Assembly: GCF_947087965.1 (NCBI RefSeq) | Contig: NZ_CAMUES010000005.1 | Location: 1 to 64,000, forward strand | DNA length: 64,000 bases | Reading direction: 5' to 3' | Source of the DNA: an uncultured Mobiluncus sp. | Lineage (GTDB): Bacteria > Actinomycetota > Actinomycetes > Actinomycetales > Actinomycetaceae | Part shown: one piece after another, positions 9,201-18,364 of the stretch | Layout of the letters: every line of letters starts with the position of its first letter | Position numbering within the stretch: the stretch's first letter is position 1 | Notes under the pieces: model-generated | The model's input: the letters and a program-made list of their open reading frames with translations, nothing else | The model's database searches: none | Told to the model about the DNA's origin: nothing | Translations under genes and position numbers: made by a program

Positions 9201-12200
9201 GGCACCTTTTCACCCAAGGTCTTGGCACCATTGTCAATGGTGACGTAGTACAGCTCACCAACCAGGGTGTAGTTGTGCTTCGGCTCGAACTTGCCGGTGA
9301 ACGTCACCGTATCGACGATGGTCGCGTCCTTTTGACCAGGAGTCATAGTCTGGTTCTCATCAGACTTATCGACTGCGCTGGTACCCATGGAACCGTTGTA
9401 GACCGTCTGGTCGCCATCGTTGATGTCATGGTGTACCGCGATGGTCTTGCCCTCGTGCTTGAGGTCCTCGAAGGCCACAATCGGTTTACCAATCAGACCC
9501 AAGTCAACGGCCTGCTGTGCGGTAACCGTAAAGGTCAGGACGGTTTTACCGTTGCCCTTGGCATCGGCGGTGATAGTGCCGGTCTGGGTAATACCCGTGG
9601 ATTGACCTTCAGCGGAGCCATCCTTGACCTTCAGTTCGCCGGACACCTCATAGGTCTTGCCCGGAATCAAGCCAGAGGCCGTTACCTTATCGTTGATGGT
9701 GAAGTCCTTGGTGACATCCACGTACTTGTCGCCGGGTTTACCAGCGCCGTTGTATGCGTCAGTAGTGACACCGGGGACGTAAACGGTCTGAGCTTCATCC
9801 TTCGGATCGGCGTGTTCAGCAACCGCGGTAGCTCCGCTCTTCGGCTGCTTGGCCGTCTGGTCGAAGTCGTCCGCCTTGTAGAGTTTCTCGAACACTACGT
9901 ACTTCTCACCGCTCACGACCTTCACACCTGGGAAGGTGAGTTCCATCTTGCCGCTGGCAGCGCCCTTGGCGACAGTCAGCGTCTGGTGCGCGGTCTGAAC
10001 CGTAGTCGTGCTCTGGTTGTTAATCTTCGTGAGCTCGCCGTACATGACGTAGTTGCCCGGAGCGATGGAGTTGTAGGCGACCTCATCGGTCACAACCACA
10101 TCGGAGAGTTCCTTGGTCTTGGAATCCTTAACCGGCTTGGCGTTACTCATGTCAACAGTTGCGTTGCGCGTGACATCCTTACCGTTAATGTTCTGGGTGC
10201 TAGGAGCACCATTCTTCACACTCGCGGTCGTGCCGATTGACGGGCTGTAAACCGTCTGATCCTCATCGGTGATGTCGGAGTGGGTCGCTACGACTACATC
10301 GCCATCCTTGACTTCCTCAAAGGCCACAACTGTTTGGGTCTTCAGGGACTTAGCCTTGACGGTAAAGGTCAGTTCGACTTCACCCTCTTTGACAAGGGCA
10401 TCGCGCGGACCGTCGACCGTAAAGGTCTTGGTTGCGGTTGCGCCCGGATCGTTGAGTGCACCAGCATCGTTTCCGTCAGCATCCTTGACATGCAAGGTAC
10501 CGGTCACAGTGTAGGTGCGACCTCCGGCGAGGTTGTTCCACTTGACCACATCCTTGACCGTAACCGTCGCGTCGTCCGAAACGGCCGGGGTCACGGGCTT
10601 GTCAATCGAAGCGGTTGTCTTTAACTTCGGCGTGTACAGCTTCTGGCAGATGTCCTTTACATCCGCGTGGAAGGGCAGGTTTGCCGCCTTGGACATTGCC
10701 TGCAGTTCAGCCGGAGTCTTGCTCGCGAGACTGTTGACATCCACATCAGCCGGCAGCATGTATTCGAACATTACATATGTGGCACCTGGGGTCAGGTTAG
10801 CAGTCTCCAGAGTGAACTCGTTGACTGCCTTATTGTTGCCGAAGAAATTCTGTCCAGCCGGAACAGTAATCTTCTTGTGATTGTCCACTGCGGACTTACT
10901 GGTATCATCCGTCTGCACCAAACGTCCGTACAGGTAGTAGTCACCTGCAGAAACCCTGGTGTACGTGAGGTTATCAGTGAGTTTCTGTGTGGGCATATCC
11001 TTTTCGTTCGTAGACATGACTCGCGAGTTCGTCGTCCGGTCGTAGGCAATAGTCCACATCTCCGGTTCAAACTGCGGAACGATGGATTGCCCCTTCGGTA
11101 GCGTCAGCTCAGAACCGTAGGCCCTGCACTTGGCGCAAGCCTGGTTCAGCTGCATCGGGTTTCCACCGTTGAACACCATGATGCCCGCGGCAATACCTTC
11201 GGGATGTTCCTTCAGTAAGCTAACCGGAATCGTGAAGGAAATCTCCGTAGTGAAATCAGTCGCGTTAGCGGGAACGGTTACTTCCTCAGCGTAATAATCC
11301 CAATTGGCGCCGCCTTCGCTCTTCCAATTCAGGTATCTCGCATCGAAGATGCCCGTCTTGCCGGCCATCTTGGTGGAGTACAAACGCTCCACCACCGTGT
11401 AAGTCCGGCCCGGAGTGACGTTCTTCAAGGTAACTTTATCGGTCAGTTTGACCCGATCTTGATTAGGTTTAATATCGATTACCTTGATGCCATCCTTGAA
11501 TACGCGCTGGCCGTTAGCAGTAGCCTCTTGTCCAGGAGCATCCAAGACAGTTTCAATACTGGCGTAGCAATCCCACTTGTTGACCATCTTCACGGAGACG
11601 TTGGCTTCGGAAGTGACATCGAACGTGATAGCGGCCTTTTCTTCATCAGGCCCCAACATGTCAAAGGCGTACTTAACCGGGGAGGCCAGAGCCTTGCCGT
11701 TGGCATCAGTGGCTGAAATTTCAGCCTTGTGACGCCAGTTGCCGTACAGGAGGGCATTCCGGTCGTTAAAGCTCTGATCGTCCAGCTCCGCTACCGTACA
11801 CTTCGAGTTGTACGGCACCGTGCCAAAGTCGAGGGCATTGCCGTTGACATCAACCTTGACTGTCTTATCAACAACCGTGTCATTACCGCTCTTGCAAGTG
11901 ACGTGCATATTCACGTAGTTGCGGTTCATGTAGCGGTAGTACTCGTTGTACTGCTGCCTCATGTTGAAGTTATCCTCGGAGTAGTCGAGTCTACCGTGTG
12001 CCGAAGTGGCTTCCGCCACCTTCTGTAGCGACAGCTTGACTTCCTTGTACGTCAGCTTGTTCGTAGCGGTCAAGCCGGTAGTAGTACCGTCCTTGCCGAT
12101 GATGAACTTGCCGGCGGTAGCACCTTCGGCACCGAACACGAAGTTACCTTCAGCGCCAACAGCAGTGTAAGGAGTCGGCTCTACGCCCTTCATGGTCGTA

Positions 12201-15200
12201 GATTCATCCAGCGACCAGGACACTTCGGCAGACACGCCGGCGGTGTTACCGCTCGGGGTTACCTCGCGGATGGAGCACTTGGAACCGGAAGGAAGGTTTC
12301 CAGAAGTCCAGGTCTTACCAGCCTCGATACTGAACTTGTTAGGAGCATCCTGGGTACCAATCTTGGACCCGTCCGGGGTCACACACCAGTACTCGAAGTT
12401 GTACTTGCCGTCAACAATCGCAGCGTTGGAGTCAGAGGCAATCGCCTTCGTGACGCTGAACTTGCCGTTCGCGTCAGAGTAGACGTTATCTACCTTGACC
12501 TCAACCACGTTGTCCTTCTCGACTACGAAGTCGTTCTCCGACAGGGTAGCCGACAGGGTCGAGCCTTGCTCAGTTTGAGAACCGGCCTGGTCCTCGGTGA
12601 TATGGCACTTGTAGCCGACAGGGATGTTCTCTGCGAACTGGTAGCCCTTATCGGTGACTTTCGTTACCTTGCCTTCCACCTTTTGGGTGGCATCCTTCGG
12701 ATCAGCACAGGTGTAGGTGAAGTCGTAAGACTCCTTCACCGTGATGTTCTTGGCGGCAGTAACCGACTTAATAATCTTAAACTTGCCCAGCTCGCGCTCG
12801 TAAGTGTTGACTACCTCGATGGTCCGGCCCTTTTCGGTATTCAAAGTGACCGTAGCGGTCGCCTTGTCGGAAAGGACGTTCTCGCCTTCCTTCATCTGAA
12901 CGGTCCAGGTGTGTCCAGCCACCTTTGCGCTGGCGTCAGATTCGGTGATGGTACAGGTCGCACCGACCGGGATCTTCACACCGTTCACATCAGCGCTGAA
13001 CTCGGCCTTGTCAGTGTTCTTAAAGGTCTTGCCGTCCATGATGACGTGTTCGGTGTTATCAGTCGGGTACTTACAAGTCGCCGAGAGCTTGACCTCCTTA
13101 GAGCCAACGTTGGTGTTCTTACCAGCCACGACGGTCTTGCTGACCACCAGCTTGGTGTCGGGCACCGTGAAGTCGTTGGTGGCGCCAATCATCAGCGCTT
13201 CGTCTTCCTTATCCACGGTGAATGCCACGCCGTTGGCCTGAGCACTCGCGTTGGTATCGAAAGGCTTGACTTCCTTGCCGTCAACCGGGTCAGCGGAGCC
13301 GACAGTCCACTTGGTCGTGGGCTTCTCGTTAGCCTGAGCGACTGCCGGTTTCTCCCACACGACACACTTGGTGCCTACGGGGAGCTTCTCAACCGTGACC
13401 GGGTCGCCACCGGCGCTCAGGTTGTAACCGACACCGTTCTTAACCTCTCCGGCCGGGGTCTGGCAGGAGTAGTTGAAGTAGAACTGTTCCTTGTGGTTAC
13501 CAGCGTTGTTACCGGTGAGGGCGGCCTTGTAGAACTTAAAGCCGGTCATCTTTTCGGTGTAAACGTTGGTAGCGGCGAACTGGAAGACCTTGCCTTCAGT
13601 CACGGTCTGTTCACCGGATGCGAGGCCCTGACCTGCCGGAACGAAGGAGGTCGACACGTACTTCAACGGGTTCGCGTTCGGGTTGTTCACCAGCTGTTTG
13701 TTGGTGGCATCCAGTTGAGCCTTCGGCTCAGCCACGGAACACACCGAACCCTTCGGCACCACAATCTCTGCCGATTCCTGACCGGCCTTTACTTCGATGA
13801 AGTCAGCCTTGGCCTGAGTACCAAACGGAGTGGCCTGAGTGTAGGCCTTGCCGTTCGGGGCTTTACAGTTGTAGGTGAACTTAAAGGTGGCGTCGGGGGC
13901 AAAGACGGCTCCGCCCTGGACAACCTTCTTAATGGTGAAGCTCGCCTTGTCGTATTCCAAGGTGTTCTTAGCTTCCAGCTGCAACACCTGAGACTTGCCA
14001 TCCTTTTGTTCGGGAATGGTGAACTGCTTGTAGCTGGAGTTAGCGCCGCTGCCGTTGGCGAGGTTCGTCACCCAGGACGGGGTGACGGTGACGCCGTCAA
14101 TCTCTACCGGCTTTTCCTTGATGTAGCAGGTGGTGCCGACCAAGATGTTGTCAACGGTCTTGGTTTCCCCAGCCTTGACGTCCAGGGTGCCGTTGGTCTT
14201 CGCGTCATCGTCACACTTGTATTCAAAAGCGAAGGTGGCGGGTTCAGCCTTGGCGTCGCCGTCAACGTTCTTGGTGACAGAGAACTTGCCGTAGTTGGCC
14301 TTCACCGTGTTGGTGGCCACAACCTCCACTTTCGGCTCGGTGCCTTCCTTGATGGTTACCACTGCGTCGTTTCCACCCAGCGACTGGGCATTGGTGTAGG
14401 AAACCTTGCTGGTAGCAGCCGCGGTGGACAGGTCGTCCTCGTGAATCATGCAATCAGTACCTGCCAGGTAGGACTTCGAGGTCCAAGACTGGCCAGCCTT
14501 CAGGTTGACGGTCATTGGGTCATCATCCCCACAGGTGACGCGGAACTTGAATTGCGTATCCTTCTTCAGCGGGTTCGCACCGTCAGCCTTGACTTCCTTG
14601 GTCAGCTTGAACGAACCCATCTTGTGTTCGTAGAGGTTGGTCGCCTTTACCACGACAGTTGCGCCGTTGGCAGGAACCTTGAACTTGAATCCATCAGCGG
14701 AGTTTTCCAACACGTTGGTTGCCGGAATTCCGGTTTGCCCGAAGTTCAAGGACTTAAAGTTAGCCCCAGGCACCGCGGTGCTGCTCGGATTCTCGGTGAT
14801 GGTACAGGTCATGCCGGCCTTAATGCCAGACGTGACGGCCACCGGAGTGCCATTAGCATGGACAGTCTGGTACTTCCAACCTGTGTCTGCATTCGCGCCC
14901 TGGCACCGATAGCGCAGCAAGAAGTCCTGGTTGATGGATTCCTTATCTCCATTGTCGAACCTGGCCTCCTTTTGCAGGCTGAAGGCCGCATCGGCGGGCT
15001 GGTAGTAGTTGACGAACGCAACGGCATCGACGAAGCCATTCTGAATCGGTTTCACCGCAATCGTGTTCGACTCGGTGGTTTTACCTGAAGCGTTCGTGTT
15101 CGAGATGACTACGTTGTAGCCTTCCGGAGCCGTCGGCTTGGTTTCGGTAACGGTGCACTTGGTGCCAACCGGCAGACCCTTGACTTCATAGGTCCACAGG

Positions 15201-18200
15201 TCGTTATCCGTGTCGGTAGAGGCATCCTCGGGAAGCGAGAAACTTCCGCCCACACCCTTATCACAGGTGTAGGTGAAGTTGAATTTGCCTCCGTTGGCAG
15301 CAGCCGCGGCATTCGCGTCGATGTTGCTGTCACCCTGGACTAACTTCATAACCTTGAAGCCGCCAGTCTGTTCCTGGTAAGTGTTGGTCGCGATGACTTT
15401 GATGTCACCAGCCTGACCCATCACGAACTTGACCGAGGAACCTACCGTCGCACCATCCGCAGTGGCGTTGGTGGCAGACCAATTGGGAGCGGACATGTTG
15501 ACCGGAGCGGACCGGTAGGTTTCCTCTATAGTGCACTTGGCGCCGGGGGTCACATCCACGGTGCTGGGAGTTCCCGCCTGGGTGCTATCCGTATTGGCCG
15601 CGCCGCCCTTTGCGGGAGCGTAGAGGGTCTGATCCGTTCCATCATCACAAGTGACGTGGAAAGTCACGTTGCCGCTAGCCTTATCGGTAGCACCAGTTGC
15701 AGCCTTCTCCAGGGTCAGCTGAGCCTTGTTCTTAACGATGTTAACGGTCTGATCCGCGTGCTCACCGGTGTGCTTGGCGATGATATTGAGCTTGCCGTAG
15801 GCAGAATCAATTTCTCCGCCACCGGCGTACTTCGGGTCGGAAGTCGCCAGGACTTCTTCGTAATAGAACCGATCCCCGTCCTTAACCTCGGAAGCCTTCA
15901 CCTGATACGGGAACAGACCCGGCAAGGTGCTGCTGCCAGTAGCCGTGAAGTCCTCAGTCCGAGTAAACACCGTAGTGGTGGTGTTGCCGCTGACCTTCTT
16001 AAGCGTGCCAATCAGGTACTTGGCATTCGAACCGGTATCGGCGGGGATGTTCTCATACTTCAAATCATCGGTAAGGGTGATGACTTCATCCGTACGGGAG
16101 AACGTGGCGGTTTCTGCGCCACCGGGCACCGAGTCAGCTCCATTCACCTTCGCAGTGGTGGAAATGGAAGGCTTCGGTTCGGGAACGTGAGTCCAAGATA
16201 CTTTCAGTTCGCCGGAGACGTTGATGGTCTTGGTCAAAACCGCTACCTGACCTTGGGTATCCCTTGTCGGGTCATCTACAAAGTAAGGATCCTCGACGTC
16301 TTTAACCGAGCCCGCGAAGGAAATCTTAAACGTGTTCTGGTTTGCAATCTTCAGGGTCACCCCATTGATCGCATCCTTCAAGCTAATCTGATTACCTGGA
16401 ATGGGGGTACCGTCAGCGTAGGTAGCTCCCTCCACCTTGAGGTAAACTTGCTCACCAATTATCTGACCTGCGGCCGAGTTCGGGTCGTAATCGTTCAACT
16501 TGACTGTCAACAGGGAAGCGCCATCGTTGGCCTTGTCCATGGACACCTGATCCAGGTGCATGTCTTCCAAGGTCTTAACGACGTTTCCATCCTGGCGATT
16601 TTCATACGCCGCCTTAGCTTGCTGAATCAACGTTGTAACATCGGTATCAGCGGCATTACCCCATTGCTTCTGTTCCGAATCCCAGGCGCGCCCATTATCG
16701 GTTATCCCAAAAATAACCATCCAGATTGCGTTCTGGTATTTGCCCCAATGTTGTTTGCCATTCTTGGCATAGTGCCAAGCGAGAGCCTTAATCGTTTCTG
16801 CCTTTTCGGGGTGTTTCTTTGCCCAATAGATTGTTGATTTTGATGGGTCGGTATAGACATTAGCGCCGCCGCCGGAAACTCCGTAGAAGGGTTCAACGCA
16901 GAAACTGGGAACGCCGTTTACAGAAAATGAGTTGTCTTTGTCACTGGGGTAAATCGACAGAAAACCAATTGGCGGGTGCTGCTTTGTACCTTGACCATCG
17001 AAAAACTTTTTCGCCCATTTCCAAACATTTGGCTCACCATGTTTCACGTCTGCTGTCCAGTCCTTAACCAGGACAAAGGAACCAGCGGGGACGATAGGTC
17101 CGTTTTGTTCACAGGCCTTAATGCCGGGGAACTTAGAGACGCTGGGTGTCTTGCTGTACTGTTCCTCAAACCAGTTCAGGCCCTGCTTGAGCAGATTATC
17201 GAACTGAGCGTTGATATTATCCACCATTTTTTCCTTGGTGGCATCGTCGATATTCTTTTCAATCACAAACTGATTCAGTTGATTCATCACATCCGCTTTA
17301 GCGTCTTCAACCTGTTTTTTGAATTCTGCAATAGCGGTGTCTTTATCAACGCTGGGGTCAAACTTGAGCTTGACCTCTTTCATCTTCGGCTCAAATTTGT
17401 AGGCAAACGGAACCGCGCCAGAAACGACCGTCTTGGTGGGAGTCGGGCTCGCACCCCGTTCCTCACCCACAGCCGTCTGTTCGGAAGGCTCAGTCGAAGG
17501 TTCTGTCGAGGGTCCCGTGGAGGTGGCGGCAGGCTCGACCGGTTCTTCAGTGGTATTTGCAGGTAACTGCGGAGCAGTGGCAGAACCGCTGGGCTCGGTG
17601 GAGGTAGCCGGGTCGCTGGAGGGGTCGGCAGTCTTGCCAAAAATCCGCGCCTGAGTCGCGCCCGTATCTGCAGAGGTACCAGCCTCTGCCATTGCCTCAC
17701 CTTCGATGGGTTCTATGCTCAGATTGAAAGTATCCTCATTTTCCCCAGGATCAACAGAAGAAACAGCAGAACGGTTGGAGGTAGCCGCCTGGCTGGAAGA
17801 TCCGGAGGCGTTAAAGGGCAGCGTAGTGGAGGAACCGCCGGGGAAGATTACCCACGCACCAAAACCTTTCTCCAAGTCTGTTCGAAGTTTTTTCTTCGCA
17901 ACCAAGCCACGGTCAGATGCAACTTGCTCCAAGGCATCGAAACCATCCCAGTATGGGTTGCCGTCCCTAAGACCACTGGCCTTGGTAATACATTCCTTGG
18001 GCAGGTACTGTGCCGTAAAGTCGCCGACCTGCGCAGTCTCGCCGTAATGCGCCGCCGCTTCCTGCGGGTCTTTGGTCGAGAACAAGTGACCAGTGTAAGC
18101 AAGCACGTATCGTTTACTTTGGTCCTTACTCATATCTATACTTGCAGTCGTCGAAACGTTCACCGTTGGATGAACCGAAGCCTGGGCTGCCGGAGTGGCC

Positions 18201-18364
18201 GCCAGAGAGGGCATAACCAAGCCGCCCACGGCCCACGCCACGGCGATAGCCGAAGCTATCACCCCCGCGGTCCAGTTCCGGCTCGTTTTACCTTTTTGCT
18301 TATAGCTCACCAAAGTGGGCTTTCCGGGCTGATTTTGCCGCGGTTTCTTGGCTATAGCACTCAT
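3263..18364 (-). CDS. Giant cell-wall-anchored adhesin with thioester, DUF5979 and T-Q ester (VaFE) domains
   Basis: A 5033-residue surface protein. In order: a signal peptide with a long basic N-region and a core at about 31-52; a Ser/Thr/Pro/Glu-rich linker (about 190-300); a thioester domain with Cys489 (FCVEP) and Gln544 (YQNAIW), able to bind host surfaces covalently; one T-Q ester domain (about 736-880); eleven DUF5979-like domains (881-2260), each with a Cys pair; fourteen T-Q-like domains (2265-4237); then DUF5979, T-Q, DUF5979, T-Q, T-Q (to about 4925); a Pro/Thr stalk; LARTG (4995-4999), a membrane helix and RRKR for sortase anchoring. T-Q domains carry a VaFE-like strand and H-x-D...QTV ends. 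The start at 18364 is chosen for a GGAGGT site at 18373-18378 with 8-base spacing; an in-frame ATG at 18391 has only a weak site. The ligand is unknown. Confidence 0.93.
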   Translation of the reverse strand: MSAIAKKPRQNQPGKPTLVSYKQKGKTSRNWTAGVIASAIAVAWAVGGLVMPSLAATPAAQASVHPTVNVSTTASIDMSKDQSKRYVLAYTGHLFSTKDPQEAAAHYGETAQVGDFTAQYLPKECITKASGLRDGNPYWDGFDALEQVASDRGLVAKKKLRTDLEKGFGAWVIFPGGSSTTLPFNASGSSSQAATSNRSAVSSVDPGENEDTFNLSIEPIEGEAMAEAGTSADTGATQARIFGKTADPSSDPATSTEPSGSATAPQLPANTTEEPVEPAATSTGPSTEPSTEPSEQTAVGEERGASPTPTKTVVSGAVPFAYKFEPKMKEVKLKFDPSVDKDTAIAEFKKQVEDAKADVMNQLNQFVIEKNIDDATKEKMVDNINAQFDNLLKQGLNWFEEQYSKTPSVSKFPGIKACEQNGPIVPAGSFVLVKDWTADVKHGEPNVWKWAKKFFDGQGTKQHPPIGFLSIYPSDKDNSFSVNGVPSFCVEPFYGVSGGGANVYTDPSKSTIYWAKKHPEKAETIKALAWHYAKNGKQHWGKYQNAIWMVIFGITDNGRAWDSEQKQWGNAADTDVTTLIQQAKAAYENRQDGNVVKTLEDMHLDQVSMDKANDGASLLTVKLNDYDPNSAAGQIIGEQVYLKVEGATYADGTPIPGNQISLKDAINGVTLKIANQNTFKISFAGSVKDVEDPYFVDDPTRDTQGQVAVLTKTINVSGELKVSWTHVPEPKPSISTTAKVNGADSVPGGAETATFSRTDEVITLTDDLKYENIPADTGSNAKYLIGTLKKVSGNTTTTVFTRTEDFTATGSSTLPGLFPYQVKASEVKDGDRFYYEEVLATSDPKYAGGGEIDSAYGKLNIIAKHTGEHADQTVNIVKNKAQLTLEKAATGATDKASGNVTFHVTCDDGTDQTLYAPAKGGAANTDSTQAGTPSTVDVTPGAKCTIEETYRSAPVNMSAPNWSATNATADGATVGSSVKFVMGQAGDIKVIATNTYQEQTGGFKVMKLVQGDSNIDANAAAAANGGKFNFTYTCDKGVGGSFSLPEDASTDTDNDLWTYEVKGLPVGTKCTVTETKPTAPEGYNVVISNTNASGKTTESNTIAVKPIQNGFVDAVAFVNYYQPADAAFSLQKEARFDNGDKESINQDFLLRYRCQGANADTGWKYQTVHANGTPVAVTSGIKAGMTCTITENPSSTAVPGANFKSLNFGQTGIPATNVLENSADGFKFKVPANGATVVVKATNLYEHKMGSFKLTKEVKADGANPLKKDTQFKFRVTCGDDDPMTVNLKAGQSWTSKSYLAGTDCMIHEDDLSTAAATSKVSYTNAQSLGGNDAVVTIKEGTEPKVEVVATNTVKANYGKFSVTKNVDGDAKAEPATFAFEYKCDDDAKTNGTLDVKAGETKTVDNILVGTTCYIKEKPVEIDGVTVTPSWVTNLANGSGANSSYKQFTIPEQKDGKSQVLQLEAKNTLEYDKASFTIKKVVQGGAVFAPDATFKFTYNCKAPNGKAYTQATPFGTQAKADFIEVKAGQESAEIVVPKGSVCSVAEPKAQLDATNKQLVNNPNANPLKYVSTSFVPAGQGLASGEQTVTEGKVFQFAATNVYTEKMTGFKFYKAALTGNNAGNHKEQFYFNYSCQTPAGEVKNGVGYNLSAGGDPVTVEKLPVGTKCVVWEKPAVAQANEKPTTKWTVGSADPVDGKEVKPFDTNASAQANGVAFTVDKEDEALMIGATNDFTVPDTKLVVSKTVVAGKNTNVGSKEVKLSATCKYPTDNTEHVIMDGKTFKNTDKAEFSADVNGVKIPVGATCTITESDASAKVAGHTWTVQMKEGENVLSDKATATVTLNTEKGRTIEVVNTYERELGKFKIIKSVTAAKNITVKESYDFTYTCADPKDATQKVEGKVTKVTDKGYQFAENIPVGYKCHITEDQAGSQTEQGSTLSATLSENDFVVEKDNVVEVKVDNVYSDANGKFSVTKAIASDSNAAIVDGKYNFEYWCVTPDGSKIGTQDAPNKFSIEAGKTWTSGNLPSGSKCSIREVTPSGNTAGVSAEVSWSLDESTTMKGVEPTPYTAVGAEGNFVFGAEGATAGKFIIGKDGTTTGLTATNKLTYKEVKLSLQKVAEATSAHGRLDYSEDNFNMRQQYNEYYRYMNRNYVNMHVTCKSGNDTVVDKTVKVDVNGNALDFGTVPYNSKCTVAELDDQSFNDRNALLYGNWRHKAEISATDANGKALASPVKYAFDMLGPDEEKAAITFDVTSEANVSVKMVNKWDCYASIETVLDAPGQEATANGQRVFKDGIKVIDIKPNQDRVKLTDKVTLKNVTPGRTYTVVERLYSTKMAGKTGIFDARYLNWKSEGGANWDYYAEEVTVPANATDFTTEISFTIPVSLLKEHPEGIAAGIMVFNGGNPMQLNQACAKCRAYGSELTLPKGQSIVPQFEPEMWTIAYDRTTNSRVMSTNEKDMPTQKLTDNLTYTRVSAGDYYLYGRLVQTDDTSKSAVDNHKKITVPAGQNFFGNNKAVNEFTLETANLTPGATYVMFEYMLPADVDVNSLASKTPAELQAMSKAANLPFHADVKDICQKLYTPKLKTTASIDKPVTPAVSDDATVTVKDVVKWNNLAGGRTYTVTGTLHVKDADGNDAGALNDPGATATKTFTVDGPRDALVKEGEVELTFTVKAKSLKTQTVVAFEEVKDGDVVVATHSDITDEDQTVYSPSIGTTASVKNGAPSTQNINGKDVTRNATVDMSNAKPVKDSKTKELSDVVVTDEVAYNSIAPGNYVMYGELTKINNQSTTTVQTAHQTLTVAKGAASGKMELTFPGVKVVSGEKYVVFEKLYKADDFDQTAKQPKSGATAVAEHADPKDEAQTVYVPGVTTDAYNGAGKPGDKYVDVTKDFTINDKVTASGLIPGKTYEVSGELKVKDGSAEGQSTGITQTGTITADAKGNGKTVLTFTVTAQQAVDLGLIGKPIVAFEDLKHEGKTIAVHHDINDGDQTVYNGSMGTSAVDKSDENQTMTPGQKDATIVDTVTFTGKFEPKHNYTLVGELYYVTIDNGAKTLGEKVPGVTVAPKPVTAGADGAIADQKMEFKVPASSIKAGQSMVVVEKLFDGKNTTGTPVITHEDPNDAAQTITVNPVEIDTTAYDGTSKDPKDKNLEPAKDGSVTIYDLVDYKGLEIGKEYTITGTLHYQADATLADGTQVKAGDPIDAKYVTTEPVTFKANKANSTDADAFQAIVKFTVQRAGLATAPVVVFEDLKQGETPLATHTDINDDNQIVYPPSITTVAQTADGAKMIQVNPDAKKQGNVTITDTVDWKVAAPGTYTLKGQLMEVKDGKLVSETPVATGNDVTITVEKGQFSGTNNEMKFTLKADKILAANKAGHSFVVYEQLVGKDGKPIATHEDPASPEQTVTLGSLDTTATDAADGDQVVDNTGDVVITDRVDYTGLNPAKTYTLKGELKDKATGNTVKLADGSLVESTIEVGPGTGNDINPSGAGFFEIQFKVPAGVILGKQVVVFETVYQDGKEFLIHHDINDDSQTVWAPKLATKARAEGDRGLVIADAKSTVKDTVTFTNMKVGETYVVVGELWNKTQNKSTGITVTSKSFKAEKATWTENDFMTFEIPAGKVAENDELVVFETLYLGEKADGPAESTHRDPNDPAQTVGSSVKPGIKTVLSVDGNRAAGTAVPTVPVDSKQLVDTVSYVGLTPSVKYTLNATLMEIGPDGKVSNTGITGTATFTPTASSGTQQVSYNAIPAGTLKPGYKYVAYEQLIRADKPNEPPLKHEDPKDSDQTVETQYNPSIETDLDQSGAKTIATDAALDLQDKVQMKGLIKGEKYVLVSRLVYNAGQPNETVLADGLERFTADSVDMTKDIKFNVTADKLKAPMEAAKAAGSELKLVAYEYLTRESLATGDDETIKANVGTITWDTAHAKADDTRQTVTVVDVPQIGTKLEYEGQKVVWEGDNVKLIDHVEFFNLLPATEYTLSGKLMGIAADGTQTDTGVVGTGKFTTPKTTNGATRVNGTIKDGTAATVEFTVPLSVLKANDKLVAFESLQLKGQPVADHEDPNDENQTVKVKHPGVGTIARVGADTNLTVWKGVNQEGKKAPETYTVHDVIRMANVEEGKTYALGGQVYSKIAYDANAQTPALATNAKTVTVTASMAVEPNAAEIAKYGADVKVYETSMDITVKAKDIATDGDKLVVFEQLWAVGTYESADGGKVTPKGGNKPVAVHNDITADSQSITVNRPEFGSLTLTKAVTGWDENTANVERTNAKYVFTVKCVQKGSTDTITLHEGESQTIDGIPVGDKCTITENVQNAEEQAGLKDTVKFTEANGVTVESKKNGKGTVIVGGTPNGKDRVANVTVTAENVFTNEVTIGTHTTGKFGKKASNGDTITDLVKYQNLQGGKYLLHTYFVEYDKAGQAHKIDYVPSTTREVTVEGGYAVGGHSGTWTIEVKVPTELIQEHKTVVLWEDLYRMPQDRDAFETQLSKLPTGKTAAGLIAFHHEENLASGKGTQWLEVSTHFGGFQVTKVVKTAADLPADVVSKIPTTWSFTYEAKLPDGKTAKEGTALEGSFNLTVDPNDPTKAISQKFDGFPMGTDITITETDAKAQIPTQAKWKVTWKSEGWTDGTEGATKTFKITPASTVSVTALNEFSLVKPTLATVARTADDGKMLKPSEDTAVVDTVTYTNLVEGRDYWLKTELVYVDGTDDPNDNQPVLGADGNPLVKWTKVKAETDNSEWVVDKANPMVVPADANPDADVVFFESLYEMTKDGEQPKADDKSIVEHRDNSDEKQIITRRPALDLQTTAELSGAKAITAGEGATVNDKVTYSGLKAGAEYTLVGTLVKKSDGSIVGSPVTVAGLKAEADGSGSWKMSIPLTAKDTAGLTDGEKLVVFEKAYVGNLPKAGTAPAGTYTPILAHEDLEDASQTVNVVKPTQPPHTPGTPGTPYTPGTPPVESKTTTPPPVKSETTNPPSTTPSNPPSIPVAPATTLPPMHPKVPPTLARTGAQAAIFGGLSILMIAAGAGIGLLAARRKRQSDAQ
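3368..3382 (-). other. Sortase sorting motif LARTG of the adhesin
   Basis: These codons encode LARTG, a variant of LPXTG, 39 residues from the C-terminus. It is followed by a hydrophobic helix and the basic tail RRKR, the standard cell-wall sorting signal. No sortase gene is seen in the window. Confidence 0.85.

Noticed and set aside
3362..18047. Long plus-strand open frames (up to 840 codons) opposite the giant adhesin gene
   Set aside because: They come from the codon bias of the adhesin. They lack ribosome sites and family motifs and change frame freely, while the minus-strand frame has a signal peptide, repeated domains and a sorting signal.
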